Positions 24,778 to 33,357 are shown, numbered from the stretch's first letter. The stretch: DNA of 64,000 nucleotides from JACPAP01 sp035287045 (GCA_035287045.1 DATECF010000116.1:22531-86530); one strand, 5' to 3'. Notes: generated by a model not told the origin, from the sequence alone. Numbers and translations are program-made.

Positions 24778-24813
24778 AGGCTCCTCGCGGGCGGTCGTCC
24801 CCACGAGGAGCCT
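24778..24813 (-). promoter_or_regulatory. Hairpin sequestering the ribosome binding site of the dehydrogenase operon
   Basis: AGGCTCCTCG (24778-24787) and CGAGGAGCCT (24804-24813) are perfect 10-bp inverted arms with a 16-nt loop. In the minus-strand mRNA the 3' arm contains the GAGGAG ribosome binding site and ends 2 nt before the AUG at 24775. The predicted transcript start near 24816 makes this hairpin almost the whole 5' leader. It lacks a U-tract, so a terminator is unlikely. Confidence 0.7.
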
Positions 24814-24822
24814 AGGCGACCA

Positions 24823-24852
24823 ATTATGAATTTTTCGAGGAGGAAGTCTGAA
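24823..24852 (-). promoter_or_regulatory. Predicted promoter of the dehydrogenase-lyase-CoA transferase-leuCD operon
   Basis: On the minus strand, TTCAGA (24852-24847) and CATAAT (24828-24823) are separated by 18 bp, in the 101-bp gap between the cupin gene and the operon. The local sequence is AT-rich compared with its surroundings. It suggests the operon has its own promoter, separate from the upstream cupin gene. Confidence 0.5.
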
Positions 24853-24876
24853 CGACCGTGTAGAGTCGGCGGGGAC

Positions 24877-25206
24877 TCAGTCCACCACGAACAGCTTTGC
24901 GCCGTTGGGGGTGAACGACCGGTGCGGTTCCGCGCCATCCGCCACCTGGTAGCTCATGCCGGGTGTGAGGACTACCTCGCGGCCGTCCCGCAGCTGGGTG
25001 CGCAGTTCGCCTTGCAGACAGAGGAGGATGTGCCCCTTCTCGCACCAATGGTCGGCCAGATAGCCCGGGGAGTACTCCACCATGCGCACCCGAACGTCGC
25101 CGAACACGCGGGTGCGCCAGTAGGCTACCCCCGTCTCTCCCGGGTGCTCGACGGGCGTGACCGTGGCCCAATCAACCGTCTGGAAGGGTATGTCGCGCAG
25201 ATGCAT
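24877..25206 (-). CDS. Small cupin protein (DHCW-motif type)
   Basis: This is a single-domain cupin of 109 residues from ATG 25206 (MHLRDIPFQTVDW). It carries the ADHWCEKGHILLCLQGEL stretch typical of the DHCW-motif cupin family. The second cupin motif follows around LTPGMSYQVADGAEPHRS. Such proteins bind a divalent metal; a reaction is not known for this group. It lies upstream of the dicarboxylate operon on the same strand with a promoter between, so a functional link is possible but not shown. An in-frame start at 25272 would add 22 unconserved residues. Confidence 0.82.
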   Translation of the reverse strand: MHLRDIPFQTVDWATVTPVEHPGETGVAYWRTRVFGDVRVRMVEYSPGYLADHWCEKGHILLCLQGELRTQLRDGREVVLTPGMSYQVADGAEPHRSFTPNGAKLFVVD

Positions 25207-25290
25207 AGGGACGCGGCTCCCAGGTGAGGTAGCCTCCGGCGCTCGGCCTTTACGGCGCCCGCCAGTTCTCACCGCGGGTCAGGCAGCACC

Positions 25291-25452
25291 CTACGGAAGG
25301 TAGCTTCGGGCGATCTGCGCCCCGAAGTAGACGCCCGCCGCGGTACCCACAATGCTTAACAGAAAAGCAGTCATGGTGCCAACGCGGGCACCCAACCACC
25401 AGCCGACGGCGCCACCCACCGTGGCGCCCACGAAGGCCAGAAGTCTCTTCAT
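25291..25452 (-). CDS. Small membrane protein, 53 residues
   Basis: This short reading frame encodes a protein starting MKRLLAFVGA, with two hydrophobic glycine-rich segments (about 4-22 and 27-46) joined by a short GARVG turn, and ending ARSYLP. The pattern GGAVGWWLGARVG followed by VGTAAGVYFGAQ is glycine-zipper-like. It begins about 28 bp after the permease stop on the same strand. An AGGAGG overlapping the permease stop is rather far from this ATG (23 nt); the in-frame GTG at 25461 would reduce that to 14. Function unknown; it may accompany the permease. Confidence 0.6.
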   Translation of the reverse strand: MKRLLAFVGATVGGAVGWWLGARVGTMTAFLLSIVGTAAGVYFGAQIARSYLP

Positions 25453-25479
25453 GACAGACACGCCACTGGTCGTATCCTC

Positions 25480-26838
25480 CTAACGCAGGTTGAGAGCGCG
25501 TCCCCGCGGCTTCCGCCTCCACAGGTAGTACGCCGGCGTCCCCAGCAGCACCACCCCCAACCCCAATAACGCCTGCACCGGCTGCGCGAACAGCGTATTG
25601 ACCACGATCGCCGCCGCCGAGAGGACGAACAGGATGGGCGTCCACGGATACCCCGGCACTCGGAACGGCCGCGCCGCGTCGGGGCGCAAGCGGCGGTAGA
25701 GGAAGAGACTGATGCCTCCAAGGGCGTAGAAGATCCACCCCGCGAACACCACGTACGTCAGCAGCTGCTCGAACGTCCCCGACAGCGCCAGCACGGCCGC
25801 CCACACCGAGCTGGCGATCACCGCGATGGCCGGCGTGCCGAAGCGCGGATGCACCTCCGCCAGCCGCTGGAAGAACACGCCGTCCCGCGCCATCGCGAAG
25901 TACACCCGCGGCGCCGTGAGGGTAATCCCGTTGGCGGCGCCGAACATCGAAATCACGATGGCCCCGGCAATCAAGGTCCCCGCTCCGGGGCCCAACACCG
26001 CCCGCACCGCGTCCGCGGCCACCGCCTCGGATTGCCCGGCGGCCTCCGGCCCCAGCGCCGCCAGGTAGGCCACGTTCGCCAGCAGGTAGACGCCGATCAG
26101 CGCGGTGGTGCCCAGGACGATGCCACGCGGGAACGTCCGCTGCGGATCCTGCGCCTCACCGGCCGAGAAGGTGACGTACTGCCATCCCTCGTACGCCCAC
26201 AGCACCCCGATCATCGCCAACCCCATGCCGGACAGCAGCGCCACGTCCACCGACTCGGGCACCAACGCCCGGTCGGCCTCGCGCATCCCGGTCCCCAGGC
26301 TCATCAACGCCACGGCCATGAGGAGAATCGCGGCCACCTTGATCGCGGTGGCCCAGTTCTGCACCATGGCCCCGTGCCTCGTGCCGCGCGCGTTGACGTA
26401 GCCCACGGCAGCCACCATCGCGACCGAGACCACCTTGCCCATCACCGGTGTCAACGGCACGATCTGGTTCAGGTACCCCGCGGCCGCCACCGCCAGCGTC
26501 GCCACCGAGCCGCTGCTGATGGCGAAGAACATGGACCAGCCGTAGAGAAACGCGGGCAGGCGCCCGAACGTGTCGCGCAGGTAGACGTACAGGCCACCCG
26601 CTTCCGGCACCATCGCACCCATCTCCGCGTAGGTGAGCGCGCCGAGCAGCGAGAGCACGCCACCCGCCAGCCACACCAGCAGCGCGGGACCAACCTGATA
26701 GCCCGTTTGACTCAAGACCGTGCCGGGAACGATGAAGATGCCCGAGCCGATCACCGACCCGATCACGATCAGCGTCAGCTCCCGCAACCCCAACGTGCGC
26801 GCGAGGGTCGAGGACGAGCCCGAGGCGGAACCGCTCAC
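25480..26838 (-). CDS. APC-family amino acid permease
   Basis: This is a cytoplasmic-membrane transporter of the amino acid-polyamine-organocation superfamily. The 452-residue protein has about 12 hydrophobic helices. The first helix carries the substrate-binding break VIGSVIGSGIFIVPG, and FVVF/ EGWQYVTFSAGEAQDP around residue 220-240 matches LAT/APC members. Start GTG 26838 is followed by a short Ser/Gly-rich cytoplasmic tail. No strong ribosome binding site is visible. It probably exchanges or imports amino acids; the substrate cannot be read from sequence. Confidence 0.9.
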   Translation of the reverse strand: MSGSASGSSSTLARTLGLRELTLIVIGSVIGSGIFIVPGTVLSQTGYQVGPALLVWLAGGVLSLLGALTYAEMGAMVPEAGGLYVYLRDTFGRLPAFLYGWSMFFAISSGSVATLAVAAAGYLNQIVPLTPVMGKVVSVAMVAAVGYVNARGTRHGAMVQNWATAIKVAAILLMAVALMSLGTGMREADRALVPESVDVALLSGMGLAMIGVLWAYEGWQYVTFSAGEAQDPQRTFPRGIVLGTTALIGVYLLANVAYLAALGPEAAGQSEAVAADAVRAVLGPGAGTLIAGAIVISMFGAANGITLTAPRVYFAMARDGVFFQRLAEVHPRFGTPAIAVIASSVWAAVLALSGTFEQLLTYVVFAGWIFYALGGISLFLYRRLRPDAARPFRVPGYPWTPILFVLSAAAIVVNTLFAQPVQALLGLGVVLLGTPAYYLWRRKPRGRALNLR

Positions 26839-26850
26839 GGCGAAGTGGGT

Positions 26851-26873
26851 GGGAGCCGCGCAGCGAGGCTCCC
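26851..26873. repeat. Inverted repeat (7-bp arms) upstream of the permease
   Basis: GGGAGCC and GGCTCCC arms flank a 9-nt loop in the 112-bp gap between the permease start and the outer-membrane protein stop. It has no T-run on either strand. Position allows a role in the permease leader. Confidence 0.4.
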
Positions 26874-26900
26874 AGCGGTAGGGCGTGGCTGACTGTCAAG

Positions 26901-26919
26901 GAGCCGGAGCGAGCGGCTC
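26901..26919 (-). terminator. Weak terminator-like hairpin after the outer-membrane protein gene
   Basis: GAGCCG and CGGCTC arms with a 7-nt loop lie about 32 nt past the stop at 26951 on the minus strand and are followed by CTTGA. There is no proper U-tract, so it may terminate poorly or only protect the 3' end. Confidence 0.3.
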
Positions 26920-26950
26920 TCACCCGCTTCGCCCCACGCGACGTTGCGCA

Positions 26951-29227
26951 TCAGAGCACTGTACTGAACTGGCGCGTGAACTTGACGATCACGGCGCGGC
27001 CCAGCGGGCCGGACACGTCATGCCACCGGTCCGCAGCGTGCGTCTCGTTGAACACGATGAACAACCCGGTCCCGGCCGTATTGAGCCAGCCATACCGCAC
27101 GTTCCCGGACCAGCTCCCCGCCTGCTCGTTGTACTGGACCAACGACTGCAGGTACATGCGGGGCGTGAAGTTGTAGGCCAGCCGGAGGGCGATGAGCGTG
27201 GTGCTGAAGCTGCCCTCGGCCAGGTCCAGCGCATTGTAGCTGAGGCGCAGCGAGGAAGCGAACGCCGTGCCCGCGCGCGCCGTGAGCGTGCTGTTGATCC
27301 CGCGTCGCGTGCCGGAGAGGAAGCCGCCCCAGTCCAGGCCGCCGTTGATCGAGACCGGAGCGCCCTCGTTGGAGTTCCAGCGCCAGGCCGCCTCGATGTT
27401 GTCGTACGTGCCCGCAGGCACTAGAACGCCGGAGTCGATCTCGAACGGCGCCTGGAGCCCCTCACGCGTCACATTGAAGGCGGGGCTGAAAAACGCGCCG
27501 TTCGCCAACTCGATGTGCGAATCGAAGTGGATGTTCCGCGTCTGGTTGAAGCCGTCGAACCCCCAGTAACCCCGGTACGAGACGTGCGGCCGAAGCTCGC
27601 GGAGCCAGGCGACGTTCGCGAACCGGACGTGGCGCAGCGCGTGCACCGAGATGAACCGGTACCCGGAGCGCTCCAGAAACCCCACCTCGGGGTTGAAGTT
27701 GTCCCCCACCTCGGTGTAGTTGCTGTTGAAGGCCCAGGTGCGCGTGGTGTAGGAGCCGCTGAGGTTGAGCGCGTGCTCCCGGCCTGATACCAGCGGCGTC
27801 TCCGTCAGCGCGCCGAACGCGTCGAGCGTGACGGATTGCCCGATCCCCAGACGTCCATCCACCACATAGGTACGGTTGTAGTCCCCGTCCGTCGCCGTGG
27901 CGACCCGATTGATGGCCATGGCCCCGATCCGCGATCGGTTGGGCAGCTCCCGGACCACCCGGGCGGCGGCGTAGTTGTTGGCCGGAACCGCGCCGGGAAT
28001 GTCGTCGGTCTGAATGTCCAGCAGGCCCACCGTGAGCCCGGCGACCTTTCCGGTGAGCCGGCCGCCGCCCACAATCGGCACCGGCTGGCCATCCGGCCCG
28101 ATGCCCACGCGCCGGCTGAAGAACATCTCCACCGCCTGCCCGCCCCCGGCCGACGAACTGCCCACCGAGAAGCTCCCGGCGTTCTCCAGGAAAAACGGCC
28201 GCTTCTCCGGAAAGAACAGATTGAATCGCGTGAGGTTGACCTGCTGCTCGTCCACCTCCACCTGCGCGAAGTCCGTGTTATACGTGAGATCCAGCGTGAC
28301 GCTGGGTGTAATACCGATCTTGGCGTCGGCCCCGAACGCGACTCCGGCGATGGACGAATCTCCCAGGTTGAAGCGGCAGGAAAGCCGATCGCAGCTCCTG
28401 GGAATCGGCCCGGAGCCGGGGAAGTCGCGGCTGGCAGAGCTCAACGTGAACGGCGTCACCTGCATGGTACGCCGCACCGGCGGCTCGAGGCCTCGCAACA
28501 TGCCCGCGCCCGACACGCGCCACAGGTTGAATTGCCGCCCCACCGGCGACCAGAAGGCCTGCTCGTTCCGGCGCCGGATGTGCCGGGCCAGATTGAGTCC
28601 CCAACCCTGTTCCCCACCCTGCCCGTAGCGCAGCGAGGCAAACGGAATCCGGAACTCGGCGTACCAGCCCTGACCATCCGCGGACGTGGCGACCTCCCAG
28701 CTCCCATCCCAGTTCAGATTGAACCCGGCCGTGGCGCCGCCTTGCTGGCGCGACGACTGGATGCCGCTGCCCGTCCCTTCCCGGGCCACCTGCCCGTCGT
28801 ACTCGATCCCGGCGGGCGTGGTCCCGAACACGAACGCGTTCTGCCGATCCCGGTAGGTGTCGAAGACGATCAGGAAGGCGTCGGTATCGTCCACCCGGGC
28901 GTCGCGCCGGGTCTCGCCCCGGACGATGCCGGACGGGTCCGCATCGTAGAGCCAGGCGCCGATGTAGATGGCATCCTGATCGAACAGGATCCGCACCTCG
29001 GTCCGCTCGGACACCGGCCGGCCCTCGAACGGTTCGTGCTGCATGAACCCGGTGATGACGGCGGCGGGAGCCCACGCGGCATCGTCCAGCACGCCGTCCA
29101 CCCGGGGCGCCGCTTTCGTCCGCGTGGCGAGCGCCGCGCGCGGTGCCCCGTCCGAGGCAGTGCTTTGCGCCCACGCCGCGGGAGCAGCCAGCGCGGCGAG
29201 CGCCAGCAGTGCGACCACAGGAATCAT
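26951..29227 (-). CDS. Outer-membrane protein with N-terminal carbohydrate-binding (CBM9-like) domain, DUF5916 family
   Basis: This is a predicted exported outer-membrane beta-barrel of 758 residues. ATG 29227 opens a clear signal peptide ending APAAWAQ. Residues about 35-230 form a CBM9-like beta-sandwich, with RVDGVLDDAAW near its start and VRILFDQDAIYIGAWLYD. The rest has the DUF5916 signature TDFAQVEVDEQQVNLTRF followed by FFPEKRPFFLENAG and alternating-hydrophobicity strands typical of a barrel, ending in an aromatic-poor strand QFSTVL. This family is common in Gemmatimonadota and Acidobacteriota; its ligand is unknown. No strong ribosome binding site is visible. Confidence 0.85.
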   Translation of the reverse strand: MIPVVALLALAALAAPAAWAQSTASDGAPRAALATRTKAAPRVDGVLDDAAWAPAAVITGFMQHEPFEGRPVSERTEVRILFDQDAIYIGAWLYDADPSGIVRGETRRDARVDDTDAFLIVFDTYRDRQNAFVFGTTPAGIEYDGQVAREGTGSGIQSSRQQGGATAGFNLNWDGSWEVATSADGQGWYAEFRIPFASLRYGQGGEQGWGLNLARHIRRRNEQAFWSPVGRQFNLWRVSGAGMLRGLEPPVRRTMQVTPFTLSSASRDFPGSGPIPRSCDRLSCRFNLGDSSIAGVAFGADAKIGITPSVTLDLTYNTDFAQVEVDEQQVNLTRFNLFFPEKRPFFLENAGSFSVGSSSAGGGQAVEMFFSRRVGIGPDGQPVPIVGGGRLTGKVAGLTVGLLDIQTDDIPGAVPANNYAAARVVRELPNRSRIGAMAINRVATATDGDYNRTYVVDGRLGIGQSVTLDAFGALTETPLVSGREHALNLSGSYTTRTWAFNSNYTEVGDNFNPEVGFLERSGYRFISVHALRHVRFANVAWLRELRPHVSYRGYWGFDGFNQTRNIHFDSHIELANGAFFSPAFNVTREGLQAPFEIDSGVLVPAGTYDNIEAAWRWNSNEGAPVSINGGLDWGGFLSGTRRGINSTLTARAGTAFASSLRLSYNALDLAEGSFSTTLIALRLAYNFTPRMYLQSLVQYNEQAGSWSGNVRYGWLNTAGTGLFIVFNETHAADRWHDVSGPLGRAVIVKFTRQFSTVL

Positions 29228-29280
29228 GTGCCGTTCGGGGTGAAGGAGAAACCGGTTCAATAATAACGTCAACACCGTGC

Positions 29281-30063
29281 CTACCGCTCCCTCCGCGCTA
29301 CCACACCAACCGTGAGCGTCAGATACGGGCCCACCGCGCTCCGCTCGAGTTTCCGCAGCAACGTGTGCCATCGGCGGTACCAGCCGTCCAGCAGGCCGAA
29401 CCGCGGATACAGCGGGAGGCGGACGCCCACGCGTTTCCCCGCCTCGCGCACCACCCGGTACAGGAGACCGGGATGCATGCCGTATCCGTACACCCGCTCA
29501 CACCGGAACCCCACCCGCTCGACCAGCGCGCGGATCTCGCGCGGAGAGAACTGCGTCTCCCACCCGGCAAACCACCGGTTGACCGCGATCAGCCCCTGTT
29601 TCACCAGCGTATAGATATGATATTTCTGGGGCACATCGACCAGCACCAGGCCCCCCGGCCTCACGACGCGATGATTCTCCCGCAGCAGGCGCAGCGGGTC
29701 CCTGAAATGCTCCAGCAGCCCCTGATGGTACACCAGGTCGAATGACCCGTCGCGGAACGGCGTCGCCAGGGCGTCGCCCCGGACCAGCCGCACGCCGCCC
29801 GAGATCTGCCGGGAGAGACGCAACGCTTCGGGCGAGAAATCCAGGGCACACACGATGGCCCCGCGCCGCGCCAGTTCATGCCCTTCCCTGCCGGTGCCGG
29901 CGCCAACCTCGAGCAGGCGTTGCCCCTGAAGGGGCGGGAGCGCCTGCGTGATCTCGGCTAGGAGGTCCGAAACGGCAGGATAGACGTCACCGGCGTGGGG
30001 TTTGTCCCCCCAGTACCGGTCCCACACGCCCCGGGGTGGATGGTCTGGTCTCGGCCCGCTCAC
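29281..30063 (-). CDS. SAM-dependent class I methyltransferase
   Basis: The 260-residue protein has the Rossmann SAM motif LLEVGAGTGREGHELARRG (about 49-67), an acidic second strand (ALDFSPEAL) and motif FDLVYHQGLLEHF (about 108-120), then RVVRPGGLVLVDVPQ. It belongs to the UbiE/Methyltransf_11 type. GTG 30063 overlaps the preceding stop as GTGA. Two upstream genes encode small membrane proteins, so a lipid or envelope substrate is possible, but this is only suggested by context. Confidence 0.85.
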   Translation of the reverse strand: MSGPRPDHPPRGVWDRYWGDKPHAGDVYPAVSDLLAEITQALPPLQGQRLLEVGAGTGREGHELARRGAIVCALDFSPEALRLSRQISGGVRLVRGDALATPFRDGSFDLVYHQGLLEHFRDPLRLLRENHRVVRPGGLVLVDVPQKYHIYTLVKQGLIAVNRWFAGWETQFSPREIRALVERVGFRCERVYGYGMHPGLLYRVVREAGKRVGVRLPLYPRFGLLDGWYRRWHTLLRKLERSAVGPYLTLTVGVVARRER

Positions 30064-30329
30064 TGCCCGTCCACCCCGGTCGCACCGCCATCCACCGCGC
30101 GCGGCGCGCCCGCCCACCGCCTCAGGACGACCAGCCAGCCTGCCACACCCACCACGCCACCGATGACCGCTCCGGTTCCCAGCCAGATGAGCCCTCCCCG
30201 GGGACTGGCGCCCCCGCCGGCGATCACGGCGCCCAACCACCCCCCTAAAAACGAAGCGGCCCACGCCACCAGGGGCGTGAGCAGCCACGCGACGATGCGT
30301 ACCAACCGGCGGAGTCGCTCGCCAGTCAC
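30060..30329 (-). CDS. Small membrane protein with two helices
   Basis: The gene is not recognised. The 89-residue protein begins at GTG 30329, overlapping the upstream stop as GTGA, and its own stop overlaps the methyltransferase start the same way. Two transmembrane helices are visible (about 12-33, LLTPLVAWAASFLGGWLG, and 47-68, IWLGTGAVIGGVVGVAGWL), followed by a short basic stretch and a polar tail. Overlaps on both sides make it a genuine coupled gene. A longer upstream start would lie wholly within the neighbouring gene. Confidence 0.65.
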   Translation of the reverse strand: MTGERLRRLVRIVAWLLTPLVAWAASFLGGWLGAVIAGGGASPRGGLIWLGTGAVIGGVVGVAGWLVVLRRWAGAPRAVDGGATGVDGQ

Positions 30330-30937
30330 CTGGCCCGCAAGACGGCCGCCAGCGGGACGTGCACGATGAGGGCGAGCGTGTAGGCCAGGGCCGCCACGGC
30401 ACCGTGGAACGGCGCGAGTCCGCTGACGGTGAGCATCACGAAGAGTAGTACGCCAAGCCCGGCGGTCTGTGCGGCCGCGCGCACCACGCTGCCGCCGCGG
30501 GCCGACGCGATGCTGTACGCCCAGGCGCCCAGCCACGCCAGGGTGCAGGACCCCATCCACCACACGGGGAGGTACCAGAACCCGCTCCCGCCCCCGATGT
30601 CGTCCCAGGTCCAGTGGTACAGGTCCACCGGCCGCAGGATCACCGTGTCCACGACGGTGAACGCGACCGCGCCCAGCAACCCCAGCAGCGCCGCCTGGGC
30701 GATGGCGTCCACGCCGCGCGGACGGACCCAGAACGACGGGGCGTAGGCGAATACCGTGCCGCCCGCCAGAATCAGCAGCGACTGCGCGATGACTTCGGTC
30801 CGGCCCGTCAGCGCGCGCGACAGCAACGCGAAGGCGACCACGCCGACGGCGGTGGCGATCCCGAGCTTCATCCCGCCACCGACGATGGTGCGAGCGTCGG
30901 TCTGCGGGGCGAGGGCGGCTTGGGCCGGGGAGGTCAT
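30326..30937 (-). CDS. Multipass membrane protein of unknown function
   Basis: The gene is not recognised. The 203-residue protein has about six hydrophobic helices (roughly 25-45, 50-70, 80-102, 128-145, 153-175, 180-200) and a WTWDDIGGGSGFWYLPVWWM loop rich in aromatics. ATG 30937 is preceded by GGAG at 5 nt and by a plausible promoter (30964-30992). It is first in a three-gene GTGA-coupled unit with a small membrane protein and a methyltransferase. Confidence 0.7.
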   Translation of the reverse strand: MTSPAQAALAPQTDARTIVGGGMKLGIATAVGVVAFALLSRALTGRTEVIAQSLLILAGGTVFAYAPSFWVRPRGVDAIAQAALLGLLGAVAFTVVDTVILRPVDLYHWTWDDIGGGSGFWYLPVWWMGSCTLAWLGAWAYSIASARGGSVVRAAAQTAGLGVLLFVMLTVSGLAPFHGAVAALAYTLALIVHVPLAAVLRAR

Positions 30938-30963
30938 GAGGGCTCCAGCATCAATGTGCCGAC

Positions 30964-30992
30964 AACTTAGCGGCGGGCGGAGTGCAGTTCAA
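30964..30992 (-). promoter_or_regulatory. Predicted promoter of the membrane protein-methyltransferase unit
   Basis: On the minus strand, TTGAAC (30992-30987) and TAAGTT (30969-30964) are separated by 17 bp. The expected start near 30957 gives a leader of about 20 nt that contains GGAG before ATG 30937. Confidence 0.45.
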
Positions 30993-31029
30993 CGGGCGAT
31001 GGCCGTGGGTGGGCCCCGAAACCCGACAG

Positions 31030-31809
31030 TCACCATGCTACGCCGAGATGCTTGGCGGCAATCCGCAGCCCCAGCAACGTCAGGTGCGGCTCCACCTGCT
31101 CGATCTCGGTGGAGAGCGGCGCCACCAGGGCCACCAGGCCGCCGGTGCCCACCACCAGCGGGGTGCCGCCACCGGGCCACTCCGCCTTGATCCGGCGCAC
31201 CATGCCGTCGGTGCTGTCGGCGGCGCCGAACAACACGCCCGACCTGATGCAGTCCTCCGTGCGGCGCCCGATAACCCGCTGCGGCGGCAGCAGCTCAGTG
31301 CCCGGCAGCTTCGCCGCCCGCCGCGTCAGGTTCTCCGCCGCCGTGAGCACGCCCGGCGCGATCACCCCGCCGATGAACCGCCGGTCCTGGGTGACACAAT
31401 CGAAGGTGGTCGCCGTCCCGTAGTCCACGACGATGGTGTCCCGCCGGTACAGCTCGCACGCCGCCAGCGTGTTCACTACCCGGTCGGCGCCCACCGTCAT
31501 CGGCTCGTCCACGTCCAGCTCGATGGACAGCGGGCTGGCCGCGTCCACCACCACGGGGCGCGCGCCGGTGGCCTGCTGGATACCCGAGGCCAGGGCTTCG
31601 GTCACCGCCGGTGCGACCGACGCCTGGACCGCGGCCCGCACCTCGTGCGTGGAATGGCCTGCGTTCACCAGGTGCGCGGTCAGCGTGGCCGCCCATTCAT
31701 CCGGCGTCCGGGACGCCACGGTGGTAAGCCGCCACACGACGGCCAGCCGATCCCCCTGGAACAAGCCGACCGTGATCTCGGTGTTGCCGACGTCGATGGC
31801 GAGAAGCAT
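31030..31809 (-). CDS. coaX: Type III pantothenate kinase
   Basis: CoaX phosphorylates pantothenate, the first step of CoA synthesis, and needs a monovalent cation. The 259-residue protein shows the ASKHA phosphate motif LAIDVGNTEITVGLF, the GADRVVNTLAA motif, DYGTATTFDCV and GGVIAPGV. AGGGGT precedes ATG 31809, 25 bp after birA. The birA-coaX pairing is common in bacteria. It ends the 16-gene minus-strand run. Confidence 0.94.
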   Translation of the reverse strand: MLLAIDVGNTEITVGLFQGDRLAVVWRLTTVASRTPDEWAATLTAHLVNAGHSTHEVRAAVQASVAPAVTEALASGIQQATGARPVVVDAASPLSIELDVDEPMTVGADRVVNTLAACELYRRDTIVVDYGTATTFDCVTQDRRFIGGVIAPGVLTAAENLTRRAAKLPGTELLPPQRVIGRRTEDCIRSGVLFGAADSTDGMVRRIKAEWPGGGTPLVVGTGGLVALVAPLSTEIEQVEPHLTLLGLRIAAKHLGVAW

Positions 31810-31834
31810 ACCCCTACCTCTTACCTCCCCGGTT

Positions 31835-32575
31835 TCATGCGACGACCACGGTCCCCGCCATCACCCGCCGCACTCCGCTCCCAGTCTCCACCACCAGCGC
31901 CCCATCCGGGGCAACCCCGGACACGCGGCCCGGCAACGGCTCCACCACGTCGCGACCGGCCAGCCAGTCGTACCGCCGGTACGCAGCCTGCTCCGCAGGC
32001 GTCATTGCCGGCCCGCCCGCCAACTGATGCAGCCGCGGAATCAGCTCTTCCAGCACCGCCAGCCGGGTGACCCGGTGGCCTCCGTCGTCAAGCGCCGCGG
32101 CGTGCGCCGAGATCTCCGGAGCTACCGGCCCATGCACGTTCAGCCCAACCCCCACGCCTACCCACGTCGCCCCGTTCGGCGCGGTCCGCGCCTCGCACAG
32201 GATCCCGCCGACTTTCTTGTCCGCCACCAGCACGTCGTTGGGCCACTTGAGCCGCGGGGCGAGACCCAGCGCCGAGAGCGCCTCGCCGACGGCCAGCCCC
32301 ACGCGCAACGCCAGGACGCCGGTGATCGGTTCATCCGCCGGCCGGTGGAGGTACCCCATCAGAATCCCCGCGCCGGGCGGGCAGTGCCACCGCCCCCCGT
32401 CCCGACCCCGTCCTTTCACCTGCTCGTCCGCCAGGACGACGGTCCCCGGCGGCGCCCCCTCCAGTGCCAACTCGTGCACCAGGTCCAGCGTGCTGGTGAC
32501 GCGCGGCATCACCAAGCAACTCGGCGCACGGATCCGCGCGGCGAGGTCGTCCGGGGCGAGTCCGTCGTAGGTCAC
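31835..32575 (-). CDS. birA: Biotin-[acetyl-CoA-carboxylase] ligase, without DNA-binding domain
   Basis: This biotin protein ligase loads biotin onto the carboxyl-carrier protein. The 246-residue protein starts at GTG 32575, which overlaps the uppP stop as GTGA. The biotinyl-AMP loop is visible as VKGRGRDGGRWHCPPGAG, followed by RLKWPNDVLVADKKVGGIL and GVGLNVHG. A C-terminal SH3-like cap ends at VMAGTVVVA. There is no N-terminal helix-turn-helix, so it is a monofunctional group I ligase and should not act as a repressor. Confidence 0.93.
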   Translation of the reverse strand: MTYDGLAPDDLAARIRAPSCLVMPRVTSTLDLVHELALEGAPPGTVVLADEQVKGRGRDGGRWHCPPGAGILMGYLHRPADEPITGVLALRVGLAVGEALSALGLAPRLKWPNDVLVADKKVGGILCEARTAPNGATWVGVGVGLNVHGPVAPEISAHAAALDDGGHRVTRLAVLEELIPRLHQLAGGPAMTPAEQAAYRRYDWLAGRDVVEPLPGRVSGVAPDGALVVETGSGVRRVMAGTVVVA

Positions 32576-33357
32576 GCGCCCAGGGCCCAGAGCAGCGTCG
32601 CCGCCCCTGCCACCCAGCAATAGGGGGCGAACCGGTGAAAGGCACCGCGCTCCAGGAGCACGACCAAGAGCTTGATGGCCGCGATCCCGGCGAGGAGGGC
32701 CGCCCAAAAGGCCACCACGAGGGGCAGGGCTGCAACCCCGGTGGCCTCGGTCCCGAGCTTCGGCAACTCGAGCACCGCCGCCCCCGCGATGACCGGAATG
32801 GACATGAGGAAGGAGAACTCGGCGGCCTGGGCCGGCCGGACGCCCGCCCACAGGGCCGCGGCCACCGTCGATCCCGAACGAGATATGCCCGGCAGAATCG
32901 CGAAGGCCTGCGCGAACCCGATCCCGCCCGCGGCCCGCCACGACGGCTCGCGTACCGTCGCCCGGGCGCCCAGCCGGCGGGTACTCCACAGGATCGCCCC
33001 CGTGAGGAGAAAGTCCACCCCCACGATGGCCAGCGAGCTGAACGCCTGCTCGAACCACTCACCCAGCAATACTCCCGCCAGCCCGGCGGGAATGGTGGCG
33101 AGCCCGAGGAGCGCCACGTAGCGCCAGGAGCCGCCGTCCCCACGACTGAGACCTGCCAGCACCTCCCAGATCCTCCCCCGGTAGACGACCAGCACCGCGG
33201 CCAGCGTCGCGACGTGGAGCGCCACTTCGACCACGACCCCCTGCCGCGCCACGCCCAGCGCGCGCTCGGCTACCACGAGATGGCCGGAGCTGGAGACCGG
33301 CAGGAACTCCGTCAGTCCCTGCACCACGCCCAGCACCACGCCCTGCCACCAGGTCAT
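32572..33357 (-). CDS. uppP: Undecaprenyl-diphosphate phosphatase (UppP/BacA)
   Basis: This integral-membrane phosphatase recycles the undecaprenyl carrier lipid for peptidoglycan and other polymers. The 261-residue protein has about eight helices. Both active-site motifs are present: QGLTEFLPVSSSGHL near the N-terminus and AILPGISRSGSTVAAA near residue 155. ATG 33357 overlaps the bshA stop as ATGA, and its stop overlaps birA. Confidence 0.94.
   Translation of the reverse strand: MTWWQGVVLGVVQGLTEFLPVSSSGHLVVAERALGVARQGVVVEVALHVATLAAVLVVYRGRIWEVLAGLSRGDGGSWRYVALLGLATIPAGLAGVLLGEWFEQAFSSLAIVGVDFLLTGAILWSTRRLGARATVREPSWRAAGGIGFAQAFAILPGISRSGSTVAAALWAGVRPAQAAEFSFLMSIPVIAGAAVLELPKLGTEATGVAALPLVVAFWAALLAGIAAIKLLVVLLERGAFHRFAPYCWVAGAATLLWALGA

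Noticed and set aside
24778..24813. Intrinsic terminator for the cupin gene
   Set aside because: The hairpin lacks a U-tract and contains the next gene's ribosome binding site, so sequestration explains it better.
25250..25804. 184-codon minus-strand frame across the permease end
   Set aside because: It is out of frame with the permease, low-complexity, and conflicts with the 53-residue membrane protein.
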